Positions 35,105 through 44,427 of a DNA stretch of 64,000 bases are shown piece by piece. A program made the position numbers and the translations under genes. The DNA comes from Clavulina sp. PMI_390 (taxonomy: Eukaryota; Basidiomycota; Agaricomycetes; Cantharellales; Hydnaceae), in assembly GCA_015039315.1 (NCBI GenBank), contig WIDE01000026.1, positions 71,274 through 135,273 on the forward strand, in the 5' to 3' direction. Every line of letters begins with the position of its first letter. The first letter of the stretch is position 1. Under the pieces are notes generated by a model. That model was not told where the DNA came from, did not search any database, and saw nothing but the letters and a program-made list of their open reading frames with translations.

Positions 35105-35657
35105 ATGGCCAGTTCAGACCTGGAGCGACCCCTTTCAGCCCTTTCCATTTCCTCATCAACCAAATCCACGTCGGATCTTGACTGGGACCGCCAGTCGTCC
35201 ACCGCGTCCGTGTCTGCCCCGGTCACCCCCTCCCCACGACGGCGGCATGTCGAGTTGCCCGACGTGGAGGGCACACCGCTGGCTAGAACACAAAATACCC
35301 GTCGTCCGCTCGCAGACCTCATCCGGTTACACCGCGATGGAAAGGACAGTGCTAATGGCTTTGAAAGCCTACACCTTACTGGCGAAGAAGAATCAAGACT
35401 CCGCGAAGCGCTCAATAACTGGGTTCGTTGTATCACTTGATAGCCTGGCATTTTTTGTGTTGATATCTTGGCTTGCCTAGGTAAATGGGGACGATGACGA
35501 CCGCAGTTTCCACACACTCCATGACGATGATGACTCGGATGACGCCAGCAGTCCACGCGAGTCGCGAACACGTAGCACTACCCTCAATGGCGATGAATCT
35601 ATTCTACGGGAACTGGAAGATGCTAAGAATACGCCAAAAGACAACGCGAACGCTTGA
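35105..35657 (+). CDS. Small acidic, Ser/Asp-rich protein of unknown function
   Basis: Exons 35105..35422 and 35481..35657 join to 164 residues; the intron uses a GTTCGT donor and a TAG acceptor. I do not recognise the family. The N-terminus is Ser/Thr/Pro-rich (MASSDLERPLSALSISSSTK). The centre has a helical, better-ordered segment: RPLADLIRLHRDGKD, then LTGEEESRLREALNNW. The C-terminus is strongly acidic (GDDDDRSFHTLHDDDDSDD) and ends with DESILRELEDAKNTPKDN. There is no signal peptide and no membrane segment. The clean two-exon structure, the preserved frame and a good start context support a real gene. A nuclear or cytosolic adaptor would be a guess. Confidence 0.65.
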
Positions 35658-37043
35658 ATGTTCACGTTTACTCTTTTCTAGCCCTGGCTGGCTATTTGCA
35701 TCCCGTTTTCGTTGCCTACGTCTCTCCAACTGAGTTTAGTCTGTTCCTTCACATCCCATGTTCATGACACCCCTTCTGCACCATCCGCAATCACTCCCTC
35801 ATCTCGTCTTTTCGACCACCTTTGTTTATGCCTATGTCCACGAGTACATCTCACGAACTTTTCACGACCTCATCATGATCATTCCCCTTCCCCAAAATAT
35901 ACTCATCTGTATCATAATCACTGCTCCGATGCACTAGCTTATCTATTTGGCCACACCCCGTCCAGTGCTTCAAATCCTCTCTCTCCTCCTCGGTCCCGAT
36001 CATAGCCAACCTTCTGTGTTCAACTTGGCTATGCGGTTGTTAGTCCCAGTTGTTCTTTTTTCCTAGCTAGCGTCCTTGTTTATTGTCCTTCATGTGGGTC
36101 ACTCAGTCCTGCTATATTGACTAATGAAGAGTTCAACCTGGGCATATTGGCCGAATGGAGTGAACGTCGTTTTGGTCATGTCTCAAACATCAATTCTACT
36201 GGCCCCTCCTGGCATCTGCCTTGTCAGAATGTTTGTTGGGACCGGCTGAACGCACATAACGTACGATCCAAAACCCAATCTGTTATTGACACCGAAAATG
36301 CTTATGTACAACTTGCCTCGGATTCGGGGGACTTGCTGGCGATTTGCCAATAAAAAAAATGGGACAGCCAGCGAAGGAGCCCAGCATATTTCATCATAAC
36401 AAAACTTGATCTGTTTCTTTCCTCAATTGTTACCAAATCAGCATAGTTCCCGCGACTGCAACAGAAGACTCGGATTCCATGGCGCACGCTGAGTCTGTGA
36501 CGATAGGCTGCTCCTACTCTACCCAGACTCCCGTGACTGCCCTGCCATGGAGGCTGACTTATCCCTCCAGTGGTATTCGGGAAGGCGTGTTGAAGCCCTC
36601 TACCATTATCAAGGGATAGTTAGCAACGCTCAAGACCCTAAAAGACCCCGCGCGTGTACTGGATCATTGTGAAGAGTCGTTTCGCCAAGTCTTCTTCAGT
36701 GAAGATGGGAATATAATGGATCAATTGATTGTGCAGCATCAAGGGGGATTTGCAATTCTTTGTTGCTCCTCCTTGAGAGTGCTTCTCCGTCGGTTTCCGG
36801 GCCTTGCCACCTGATCACACCAACAATCACAGCACTAATCAGATCGAGTCAGAAAGAGCTTTCCTCCCCATTGGTGCTCTTGGCGTGGGAGCGGATAAAA
36901 ACAGCCACCCAGCCTCGCGTCATCTCCACCGTGGTGTGTCGATTCACAGTATACAAATGAACATCCACTTTCTCCTTGGGTATATAACAGGGCCTCTTCC
37001 TCAATCACTTACTAGTCAAGGCTACTCCCAGCCCTCAGCGAAG
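35658..37043. other. 1.4-kb spacer upstream of the cysteine-rich secreted protein
   Basis: Contains only short open frames with no recognisable motif (for example 36117..36353). The left part is pyrimidine-rich 3' flank of the acidic-protein gene. The right part holds the promoter of the cysteine-rich gene. Confidence 0.45.
36981..36987 (+). promoter_or_regulatory. TATA box of the cysteine-rich secreted protein gene
   Basis: A perfect TATATAA lies 57 bp upstream of the ATG at 37044, a normal distance for a short-leader, strongly regulated fungal gene. Confidence 0.55.
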
Positions 37044-37479
37044 ATGAGACTCTTTGCTATCTTCCCTCTTGTTTTGATGAGCCTCAGCAGTGCAGCAAAC
37101 GCTCTTTATTGCTGCCATTATGCCACTACCACCGACTGCCCTTCACCTATCAGCCCTATAGCCAAACGCATCCTCGTTAATCCCTCTCCCCGCGAGGCGG
37201 AGACATGCTGCACCTGCTACGCAAGCGGTGACACTGCGGATACTTGCCCTACCCCACACATTGACTGCTGGTATGTTCTTCATCTTATCGATTGCAGAAG
37301 CAGTTTGTTGACAGATCGCTCGCCTGTAGATGCTCCTCAGGGTTCTGAAACTCCACCAATTCGTTTCCATTTCTGGTAAGACATTCAACGCTGAAATTCG
37401 AGTCCATTAAGTAATGCTACCAATCGTTAGTGTGGCTCCGATCTTAGCTCAAGCTACTCAATCGATGTTTCCTCGCTAG
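37044..37479 (+). CDS. Small secreted cysteine-rich protein (effector-like), 3' structure uncertain
   Basis: ATG 37044 begins a clear signal peptide (MRLFAIFPLVLMSLSSAANA, cleavage near ANA-LY). The mature part is short and cysteine-rich: LYCCHYATTTDC, then AETCCTCYASGDTADTCP and TPHIDC. That gives at least nine cysteines in about 60 residues, including two CC pairs. After TPHIDC the reading is ambiguous. Reading straight on ends at a donor-like GTAAGAC near 37378. Splicing from 37272 (TG|GTATG) to TGTGGCTCC (from about 37431) would give a further CC pair and a stop at 37477..37479. I recognise no named family. Size, signal peptide and cysteine density are those of secreted effector-like or cell-surface proteins; function is unknown. 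Confidence 0.6.
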
Positions 37480-38371
37480 TCGACAGTGTAAAACAAACAA
37501 CGCCGAATTTGTCGATTACTCTTGTATCTCATGGTTGGAAGATCAGGAAGGCATCTCAAGGTTCATGAGTATATACTGTGCTGTACAGCTTCGTCTATAG
37601 ATGAATACGCTGTATCTAGTAAGCTATTCATAGTCAGGCAGCATGAACATATGAATAACTACTGATTGCCATCAATGAGCGGTCAGAGTGAACGTTCCCG
37701 TCTCTATACTCGGTTTGAGTCCCCGTCTCGGTGAAATTGGCACAGCATCATGAATTCCAAAAATACTTCTGGCATCTTTACACTGATGATATATGATCTG
37801 TTGCATTCAATGGCAAGCCCAGTAGCTGGGGGCAGCAAACCCCCGACTCAGCAGGAAGCAAGCCATATTCGACCGAGCGCGAGAAAACGAAGGTGCAGCA
37901 GTCTGAGATGATATTCTCCTTTAACTTGTAAGCATGGGAAAGTGCGGCGAGGTCAAACCTTGTTAGACCAATTCAATGATTGTGTTATGCGGCGGACACC
38001 GCACAAACTTGAAAGGTGATCGAAGAAAAGAAGCAGTCTTCAATTGAATAGGAACATGTAAATAAATCTTGAAAAGTGAGAGACCCAGAAGTTCTGGTCG
38101 TACACAAGTCTGGTACCAGTCCTCTGATTCGTAGATCAGATTTGGAGGGCTGCGAAATAGCCAACAATAACATCAGAGAGCAAGCAAGCTTACTGGAAGA
38201 GATATCGTGAATATATGAGGAAAGACTTGTTATAAAGTAATACCGAAACAGCTCGTGTTGTACATTGTTGATGTGGTCCAAACAGAGTGCTTCAGAGTCG
38301 AGAAGATGGTCAGTCGGATAGGTTTTTCCTTCCCTTCGAACTTTGTTGACGAAACCCCTTGAACCAAGTCT
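37480..38371. other. Spacer with no recognised gene
   Basis: About 0.9 kb between the cysteine-rich gene and PRP40. A 145-codon open frame on the minus strand (37985..38422) runs into the PRP40 first exon, has no start context or family motif that I know, and is treated as chance. The region is relatively AT-rich. Confidence 0.4.
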
Positions 38372-41258
38372 ATGCCTACTCCGCCAGTTCTTTGGGTCAG
38401 TTGTTTGATGCCCCATATGCACCCCACCTAATTAAGATTGCACCGCTAGTCAGAACACAAGAATGCTGAGGGCAGGACCTATTGGTACAATGTATGTTCT
38501 CTTCACTGATCTCATTAAGCTATCAACTCATTATATCATCGGGACAGAACACAACCAAGGCCAGCTCCTGGGAGAAACCTGAAGAGCTAAAGTCACCATT
38601 TGAGGTAAGACGACGTTCGTGCTGCTCAGCTTACGTCTCTAACTTTACTCCACTACAGCGCGCATTGGCTAAGACAGTGTGGAAGGAATACTTTACTAAT
38701 GGGAGAAAATATTGGTATAACGTATGTGTGAATGGAGAGGTTGGAGATTCTGGCGCCTACTCACTGCTCACGCTTCGCAGACTGACACAAAGCAGTCCAA
38801 ATGGGAGATGCCCGACGAGCTGATTGAGCTACTCGAAACGGTTGAAAAGGAGCACAAAGCATTCAATGTTCCTCTCCACACGCCGTATGTTGACCTACCT
38901 CATTCACGCCCCAAGGTATATTGACCGCGGTTCTTTCCAGTGCCAGTCGACCATCCGCACCTAATTTCATTGCAAGCAGCGGCATCCCAGCTATCGAGGC
39001 CCCTAAATCTACTGATCCTAATGCTGCTGGTCCTTCACAACCTCTAACCACCTCTGTGCTAGGAGTGCCTCAAGCAATGCCAGCCTACCGACCTGGGACA
39101 CTTCCAATCTCCACAACACCCGCGCTCCCGGCACGTCCTGGCCTCGGTGATGACCCAATTATTCCCCCTGGTGGGTTTGCAACCCACGACGAAGCCGAGA
39201 AGGCTTTCATACACTTGTTAAAGAAAGCTGGGATTGATACCTCGTGGACATGGGACCGTACGATGCGCGCCATCATCACAGATCCCTTGTATAAATCACT
39301 TTCGACCCTCGCTGAGAAGAAAGCAGCCTGGGAAAGCGTGCGTACATATATGCTCACAGATAACCTTTATTCTGTCACTGATCACTGTGCATTCCTCAGT
39401 ATGTATCCGGCATTAGGCAGAAAGAGAAGGAAGAGTTAGAGGCTCGCCTACAGAAGGCTCGTCCTTCATTCAAAGGGCTCTTAGCCGGCAATCCCCATGT
39501 CCACCACTACTCTACCTTCCGCACTCTGAATAAACTCTTTGCTCAGCATCCAGCTTGGACGTCTCTGAAGAATGAGAGTGAGCGCCAGATGTTGCTGGAT
39601 GAGCATATCGCCGAACTCAAGGCACTCGAACTCGTACGCACTTTATCCTCGCATCTGCTCGATTGGCTGACCGGCCCGGGTTTTTTTTTCCAGACACGTG
39701 CTCGTGAAACTCGGACAAGAGCAATGCAGAAACTTGTTGGTGTATTCAAGGCTCTGGAGGTCGACGTGTTGTCTCGGTGGCGAGACACCCAGCGCGCGGT
39801 CTTCGCATCTGATTATTACAAAGACGATCCAGAGATCCGGAGCCTCGCTGATCTTGATATGTTACTTGCCTTCGAGGACTATAACCGTGTTCTTGAGCGA
39901 AATTTCGATGAAAACCATCGCAAAAGTGAGATGGAACGCACAATGCGAGACAGGAAAGCTCGGGAAGCCTTCCAGGTAGGACGAACCAATTCATTAATCA
40001 TGTTTATGATACAATATCTTCCTTTCGCAGACACTTCTCAACGAATTGCGTGTTGCTGGCATCTTACACGCCAAATCAAAGTGGAAGGATGCATACCCCC
40101 ATTTCTCCAAAGACGACCGCTATCTCGATCTCCTTGGCACTCCGGGCTCCAACCCCTTGGAATTATTCTGGGACGTTGTTGATATCATGGACGAGGCTCT
40201 CCAACACCATGTTGTTCTTGTGGAAAAGGTAATGGAGAGCAAAGGGTTCAAATTTGACTCCGACACTTCAGAGGAGGCTTTCTTGAGCGCGGTTCGAGAC
40301 GAGCCGTCACTCCAGCAGCTGAGCGATACTCAGCTGACGAACGTTTATCGACACGTGAGCTCCGTCCTCCTATCCCAATATCTTTCATTGATCCATGATG
40401 TGCTATTTTATTTCGTAGCTCTGGGAGGCCACTCAAAAGCTTGCTGCAGATGAAAAACGAAGAGCGGAACGTAAACAGCGACATTTACAGGATGACTTGA
40501 GATATGCGCTCCGCAAGGTTACTTCAATTGATGTCAATGCGCCTTACGAAGAGGTAGGTTTTTGCATCACTTTTGTGTAATTCGATCGCGCTAAGAGTTT
40601 GTTGGTGGTTAGGCTGTCCAACATATGGAAGACTTGGAAGAATACAAGCGTTTGGACGACGAAGGACGACGGCAAGCGTTTGCCAAATTTATCAAACGCC
40701 AAAAGGTTCGATTTTTATCACTTATACTGTCTCCTTTACTATACCTGAATCGATTCTTCGTAGGAGAAGCTGCGTGATGTCTCCGACGACGGGGCCTCAG
40801 CGAGTGGACGACGCCGAAAGGCACCCACTTCCCAAGGTCTCGATTATGGCGAGCGGGACTCTCGACACCACGAGGACACAACTCGGACCACATCCGCCTC
40901 TCGTAGTAAAGGTGCATATGACCGCCATGAGCATGATCGTCGCGAGCGGGACTCGAGCTCTCGAGGACACCGTGAGGACCCACGCGCCAATCGACATCGT
41001 GATGAGGGACGGGAGAAGCGCCGGAGGGACTCGAGGGAATCTGTGGAGTACGAGAAGCCACCAAATGGATCGCCCAGTGCCATAGGAGTGGCTCGAGATG
41101 GAAGAGGCGAGGGTGGGCATGCGTCAGATGATGAGCCTGATGAGAACGGTCCACAGTCCAAGGTCAGTTGATTTCGTGATTCCCATTCAAGAACGCAACT
41201 TATGCATTTGATGTAGCGATTTAAAAGAGATGAAACACCCGAAGAAGGCGAGATATGA
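38372..41258 (+). CDS. prp40: Pre-mRNA processing protein Prp40 (WW-WW-FF repeats)
   Basis: U1 snRNP-associated splicing factor. A 24-nt first exon (from 38372, MPTPPVLW) splices to SEHKNAEGRTYWYN. Then comes NTTKASSWEKPEELKSPFE (WW1) and VWKEYFTNGRKYWYN with QSKWEMPDELIEL (WW2), the two WW domains at the extreme N-terminus as in Prp40. A Pro-rich linker follows, then FF domains: AFIHLLKKAGIDTSWTWD, FKGLLAGNPHVHHYSTFR, KLVGVFKALEVDVLSRWRD, and SKWKDAYPHFSKDDRYLDL. The C-terminal part is Arg/Asp/Ser-rich (about 40780-41160). It ends FKRDETPEEGEI at 41258, resembling the charged tail of fungal Prp40 proteins. There are many introns. FF domains contact phospho-CTD of RNA polymerase II and branchpoint factors in yeast and human relatives. 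Confidence 0.93.
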
Positions 41259-41360
41259 TACGGTTTATGATTCACATGTATATACTACCGCTCATTCCTA
41301 GCTTGCCTGTTGAATGGTCGTTGTGTCAGCGCGCTTTCCAAATATTCTCGTTATAACTGA

Positions 41361-41590
41361 CTATGAGGAAGTCTGTGGCTTGGCAGACTGAGTCCTTTTC
41401 CAATTGACAAGGTCGATGAGTCGCTCACCAAGAGCAGGAGCAGTGCGAGGATGGCGCTCGTGCAGAGTGAAAGCGAGCACCCCGGTGAATACCCCTAACA
41501 GCGGATCCAGCGTTCTAGGGACGATATTGCTGTCATTCCGGCCCTCGAATAGCATTCAAAGAGATCCACATACCTTGACAATAAGTACAT
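41361..41590 (-). CDS. nce101: NCE101-family small membrane protein (non-classical export)
   Basis: A two-exon gene, 41590..41574 and 41514..41361, of 56 residues: MYLLSRTLDPLLGVFTGVL, then AFTLHERHPRTAPALGERL and DLVNWKR. LDPLxGxxxG followed by a single hydrophobic helix and a charged tail with NPRTAP-like residues is the pattern of fungal NCE101 proteins. In yeast Nce101 was reported to affect secretion of proteins lacking signal peptides; the mechanism is not settled. The 17-nt first exon is easy to miss. The gene is head to head with VPS5 (96 bp between ATGs) and tail to tail with PRP40 (102 bp between stops). Confidence 0.82.
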
Positions 41591-41686
41591 GAAGGGAAGA
41601 GGGTTAGAGTATGTGGGACGCGGTGGACACAACCTCAACTTGGCTTCGGCGTCAACAAAGCACGCCTGACCCCAACAGTAGCGCTC
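41591..41686. promoter_or_regulatory. Compact divergent promoter, NCE101 / VPS5
   Basis: 96 bp separate the two outward-reading ATGs (41590 and 41687). No TATA box is evident. A shared or overlapping promoter is inferred from spacing alone. Confidence 0.45.
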
Positions 41687-44330
41687 ATGGCCGATTTTGA
41701 CGACTTGATTCCGAAATCTTCGAGCGACAACCCTTTCTCAAATCCGTTCGCTGATGTCGGCGGGAGGCCTCGCTCTCCTGACCCATGGTCAATGGGCGCA
41801 TCCTACTACGAACAACACCACCAGGGATTCGACTCCTCTGATGCAGATGCTCATGCAGCTGCAGGTTGGCAGAGCTCCTCGGCTGCTGAGGACGAATCTA
41901 TTTCCAATTATCAGCCCAAACTCTCCACCACGCCACCTGCCTCATCCTCTGTGCTTCCCTCACATGATCTCTACGACCGTGACGAGCCTCTAGGGCCTCC
42001 AGAACCGCAGCAAGGTCTTCTCACCCCACCACTCAGAGAATTGACTATCAACGATGATAAGCCATCCAACGTGCTAGAAACTCTTTCACTCCCGAGTCCA
42101 CCCATAACTGCGGGCCCGGAGTCCGTTCCTTCTGCAAGTGGTCCGTTGGAATTACCCCCCGATGAGCCTGCAACCCAATCCCACAGTAGTGTCCCATCTC
42201 TCATACCTCATCGGAGCGAATCTACCGATCCTCCCAGCTTAGCTGGTCGGCATTCCTCTCATAGTAATGAGCGTCCAGCATCTGAAATGACTGACAGTCT
42301 ACCCAGTCCTTCCACATCCATACCTACGACATCCACGCAAGTATCCACCTCTTCCCTTCCTGCTGGCTTGAAGCCCAACTCTTTTGAGCAGCCTCTCTAC
42401 TCCCCGCTTTCCGGTCCTCTTTCCAATCCAACTCCGTCTTCGTTCAGCGGCCTTGCATTGGGGGGTGAGGTCCCAGGCTGGGGGCATTCCACACAGCCAA
42501 CTATCTCCACACATCAAGGATATCGTCCTTCAGCAGACATGCCTGCTGGAGCTATTGATGGTGATGACGATGACGATGACGACAGACCGCTTGGTACCCC
42601 TCGGACATCTACAATACCCCAAACCCCCCATCGAGATATTGACAGCTCGCAATCCTCGGCCCCTGTACGTCGCGGTCCGCTCAATTACATCGTGTACATT
42701 TTTGTGGCCGATCTAACACTGCATAACTCAGCATCAAGCCATCCCGCGCTTTGAGATAACGGTAGGAGATCCTCAGAAGGTCGGCGATCCTATCAACGCT
42801 CATATTGTGTACACAGTGACCACCAAGGTGAGCCTCACTTCTCAACGTTTGAGTTGCCTTGCTCTTAAACCAGTCTGTTAGACAAATGCATCTCAGTATA
42901 AGAAAGCATCTTTCTCGGTCCTGCGACGCTACTCGGATTTCCTTTGGCTGTTCGAGGCACTAGCCCTCAACAACCCTGGAGTGATTATTCCGCCTGTCCC
43001 TGAAAAAATGCCTTTTGGTCGTTTCGCAGAGCAATTCGTCGAGTCTCGTCGTCTTGCACTCAATCGATGCATTCAGAAGATCGTCAACCATGCTCAACTT
43101 GCAATGGATCCCGACTTGCAATTGTTCCTGGAATCAGACTCCTTTGCTCTTGACGTATGAGGTGTCACAGTATTTTACTAGTTCGAAGCTTCTGATACAT
43201 CTACGTCTAGATCAAGCACCGAAGCCGTGATAGTGATCGCGGAGGGATTATGGCGACCATAGGGAACACCATCACGGGGCCCAAATTTTACGAAACGGAT
43301 GAGGTGAGACCATTACGCTTGCAGTGATGCAATCGTGCATTCAGATTTTGATAATTTTCGCAGTGGTTTGACAAGAAAAAGGGTTATCTGGATGCCTTAG
43401 AATCCCAACTCAAGGGTTTGGCTAAAGCCTTCGAGGCGGTCGCAAAGCAACGTGCGGGTACGGAATGAGTGAACTATATCATCGACGATATTGTCTCACG
43501 CCTTTCTATCCGTGTATAGAAACCCTACCCGTTATCGGAGAGCTTGCAGAAGCTCTTAGCGTTTTGGGGAGCTCTGATCTCAGTAAACAGTTGTCTTCAT
43601 CGCTGACCTCATTGGCGGAACTTGAACGCAAGTCGAAGGATGTGATGGAGCAACACACAAAGCATGATCTTGAGACGATTCTTGGGACTGGTATGTTTTC
43701 TGTATCTCTACCTATTCATGAGTAGATCTAAGCAATGTACCTTCCCTACAGTGGATGAATATCTCCGAATGATCTCTTCAGTACGAGTGGGTAGCGACTT
43801 CTTTTTCACCGCGAATGTCACTCTGACCTGCCATGCCATGGTAGCTTGCCTTTACCTCTCGCCAGAAACTTTTCTATGCTTGGAAAGCCGCAGAGGCCGA
43901 AATGACTAGGGTACGCTCTACTCATGAAAAGACTCTCCGCCAGAGAGGAATGGACAGACAGTCTATCCTCCCCCTCCAAAGAGAAATCGAATCAGTAAGC
44001 CACTCCTTACCGGCTTCCGGCCGTCTCTCCCTCACCATCTCAATATCTAGGCTGACAGCAAAGCTCACGATGCTCGTTCCGAGTTTGAGAAGTCGACCAA
44101 ACTGATCAAGGCTGAAGTCGCGCGGTTTGAGCATGAGAGGGTGATGGAGTTCAAGGCTGCGTTAGAGGCGTTCCTTGATGGCATGATTGACCAACAGAAT
44201 GAGGCAAGCTTTCATCATTACCACCGCCAATCATTACCTGACTCTCTCTTGGTAGGTCATCGAAGCATGGGAGGGGTATCAACAGGTTCTACTCAAACGG
44301 GTGGGCCCGGCAACTGCGCAAGCAAATTGA
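41687..44330 (+). CDS. vps5: Retromer sorting nexin Vps5/SNX1-like (PX and BAR domains)
   Basis: Endosomal SNX-BAR protein that works with retromer in endosome-to-Golgi recycling. The first exon (41687 to about 42663) encodes a 326-residue Ser/Pro-rich tail starting MADFDDLIPKSSSDNPF. The PX domain follows: RFEITVGDPQKVGD, then VLRRYSDFLWLFEAL and IIPPVPEKMPFGRF, with the RRYSDF and PPxPEK phosphoinositide-binding motifs intact. It ends LFLESDSF. The BAR region reads WFDKKKGYLDALESQLKGLA, ETLPVIGELAEALSVLG and ELERKSKDVMEQHTKHD. The C-terminus, VIEAWEGYQQVLLKRVGP, ends at 44330. WFDKKKxYLDxLExQLKxL is characteristic of Vps5/SNX1 over other nexins. There are about nine introns. The gene converges with MPE1 (97 bp between stops). 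Confidence 0.92.
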
Positions 44331-44427
44331 CTCGAATAACAGGTGGTAATATGCCAATGGCTACAATAAGTGCAATTGATCGATTGAAGTGATGCTAGTA
44401 TATATACACTGCAGATATTATTGTGGT

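Noticed and set aside
37985..38422. 145-codon minus-strand frame near PRP40
   Set aside because: It overlaps the first PRP40 exon and promoter. No family motif was found, and its start codon lies inside the PRP40 intron.
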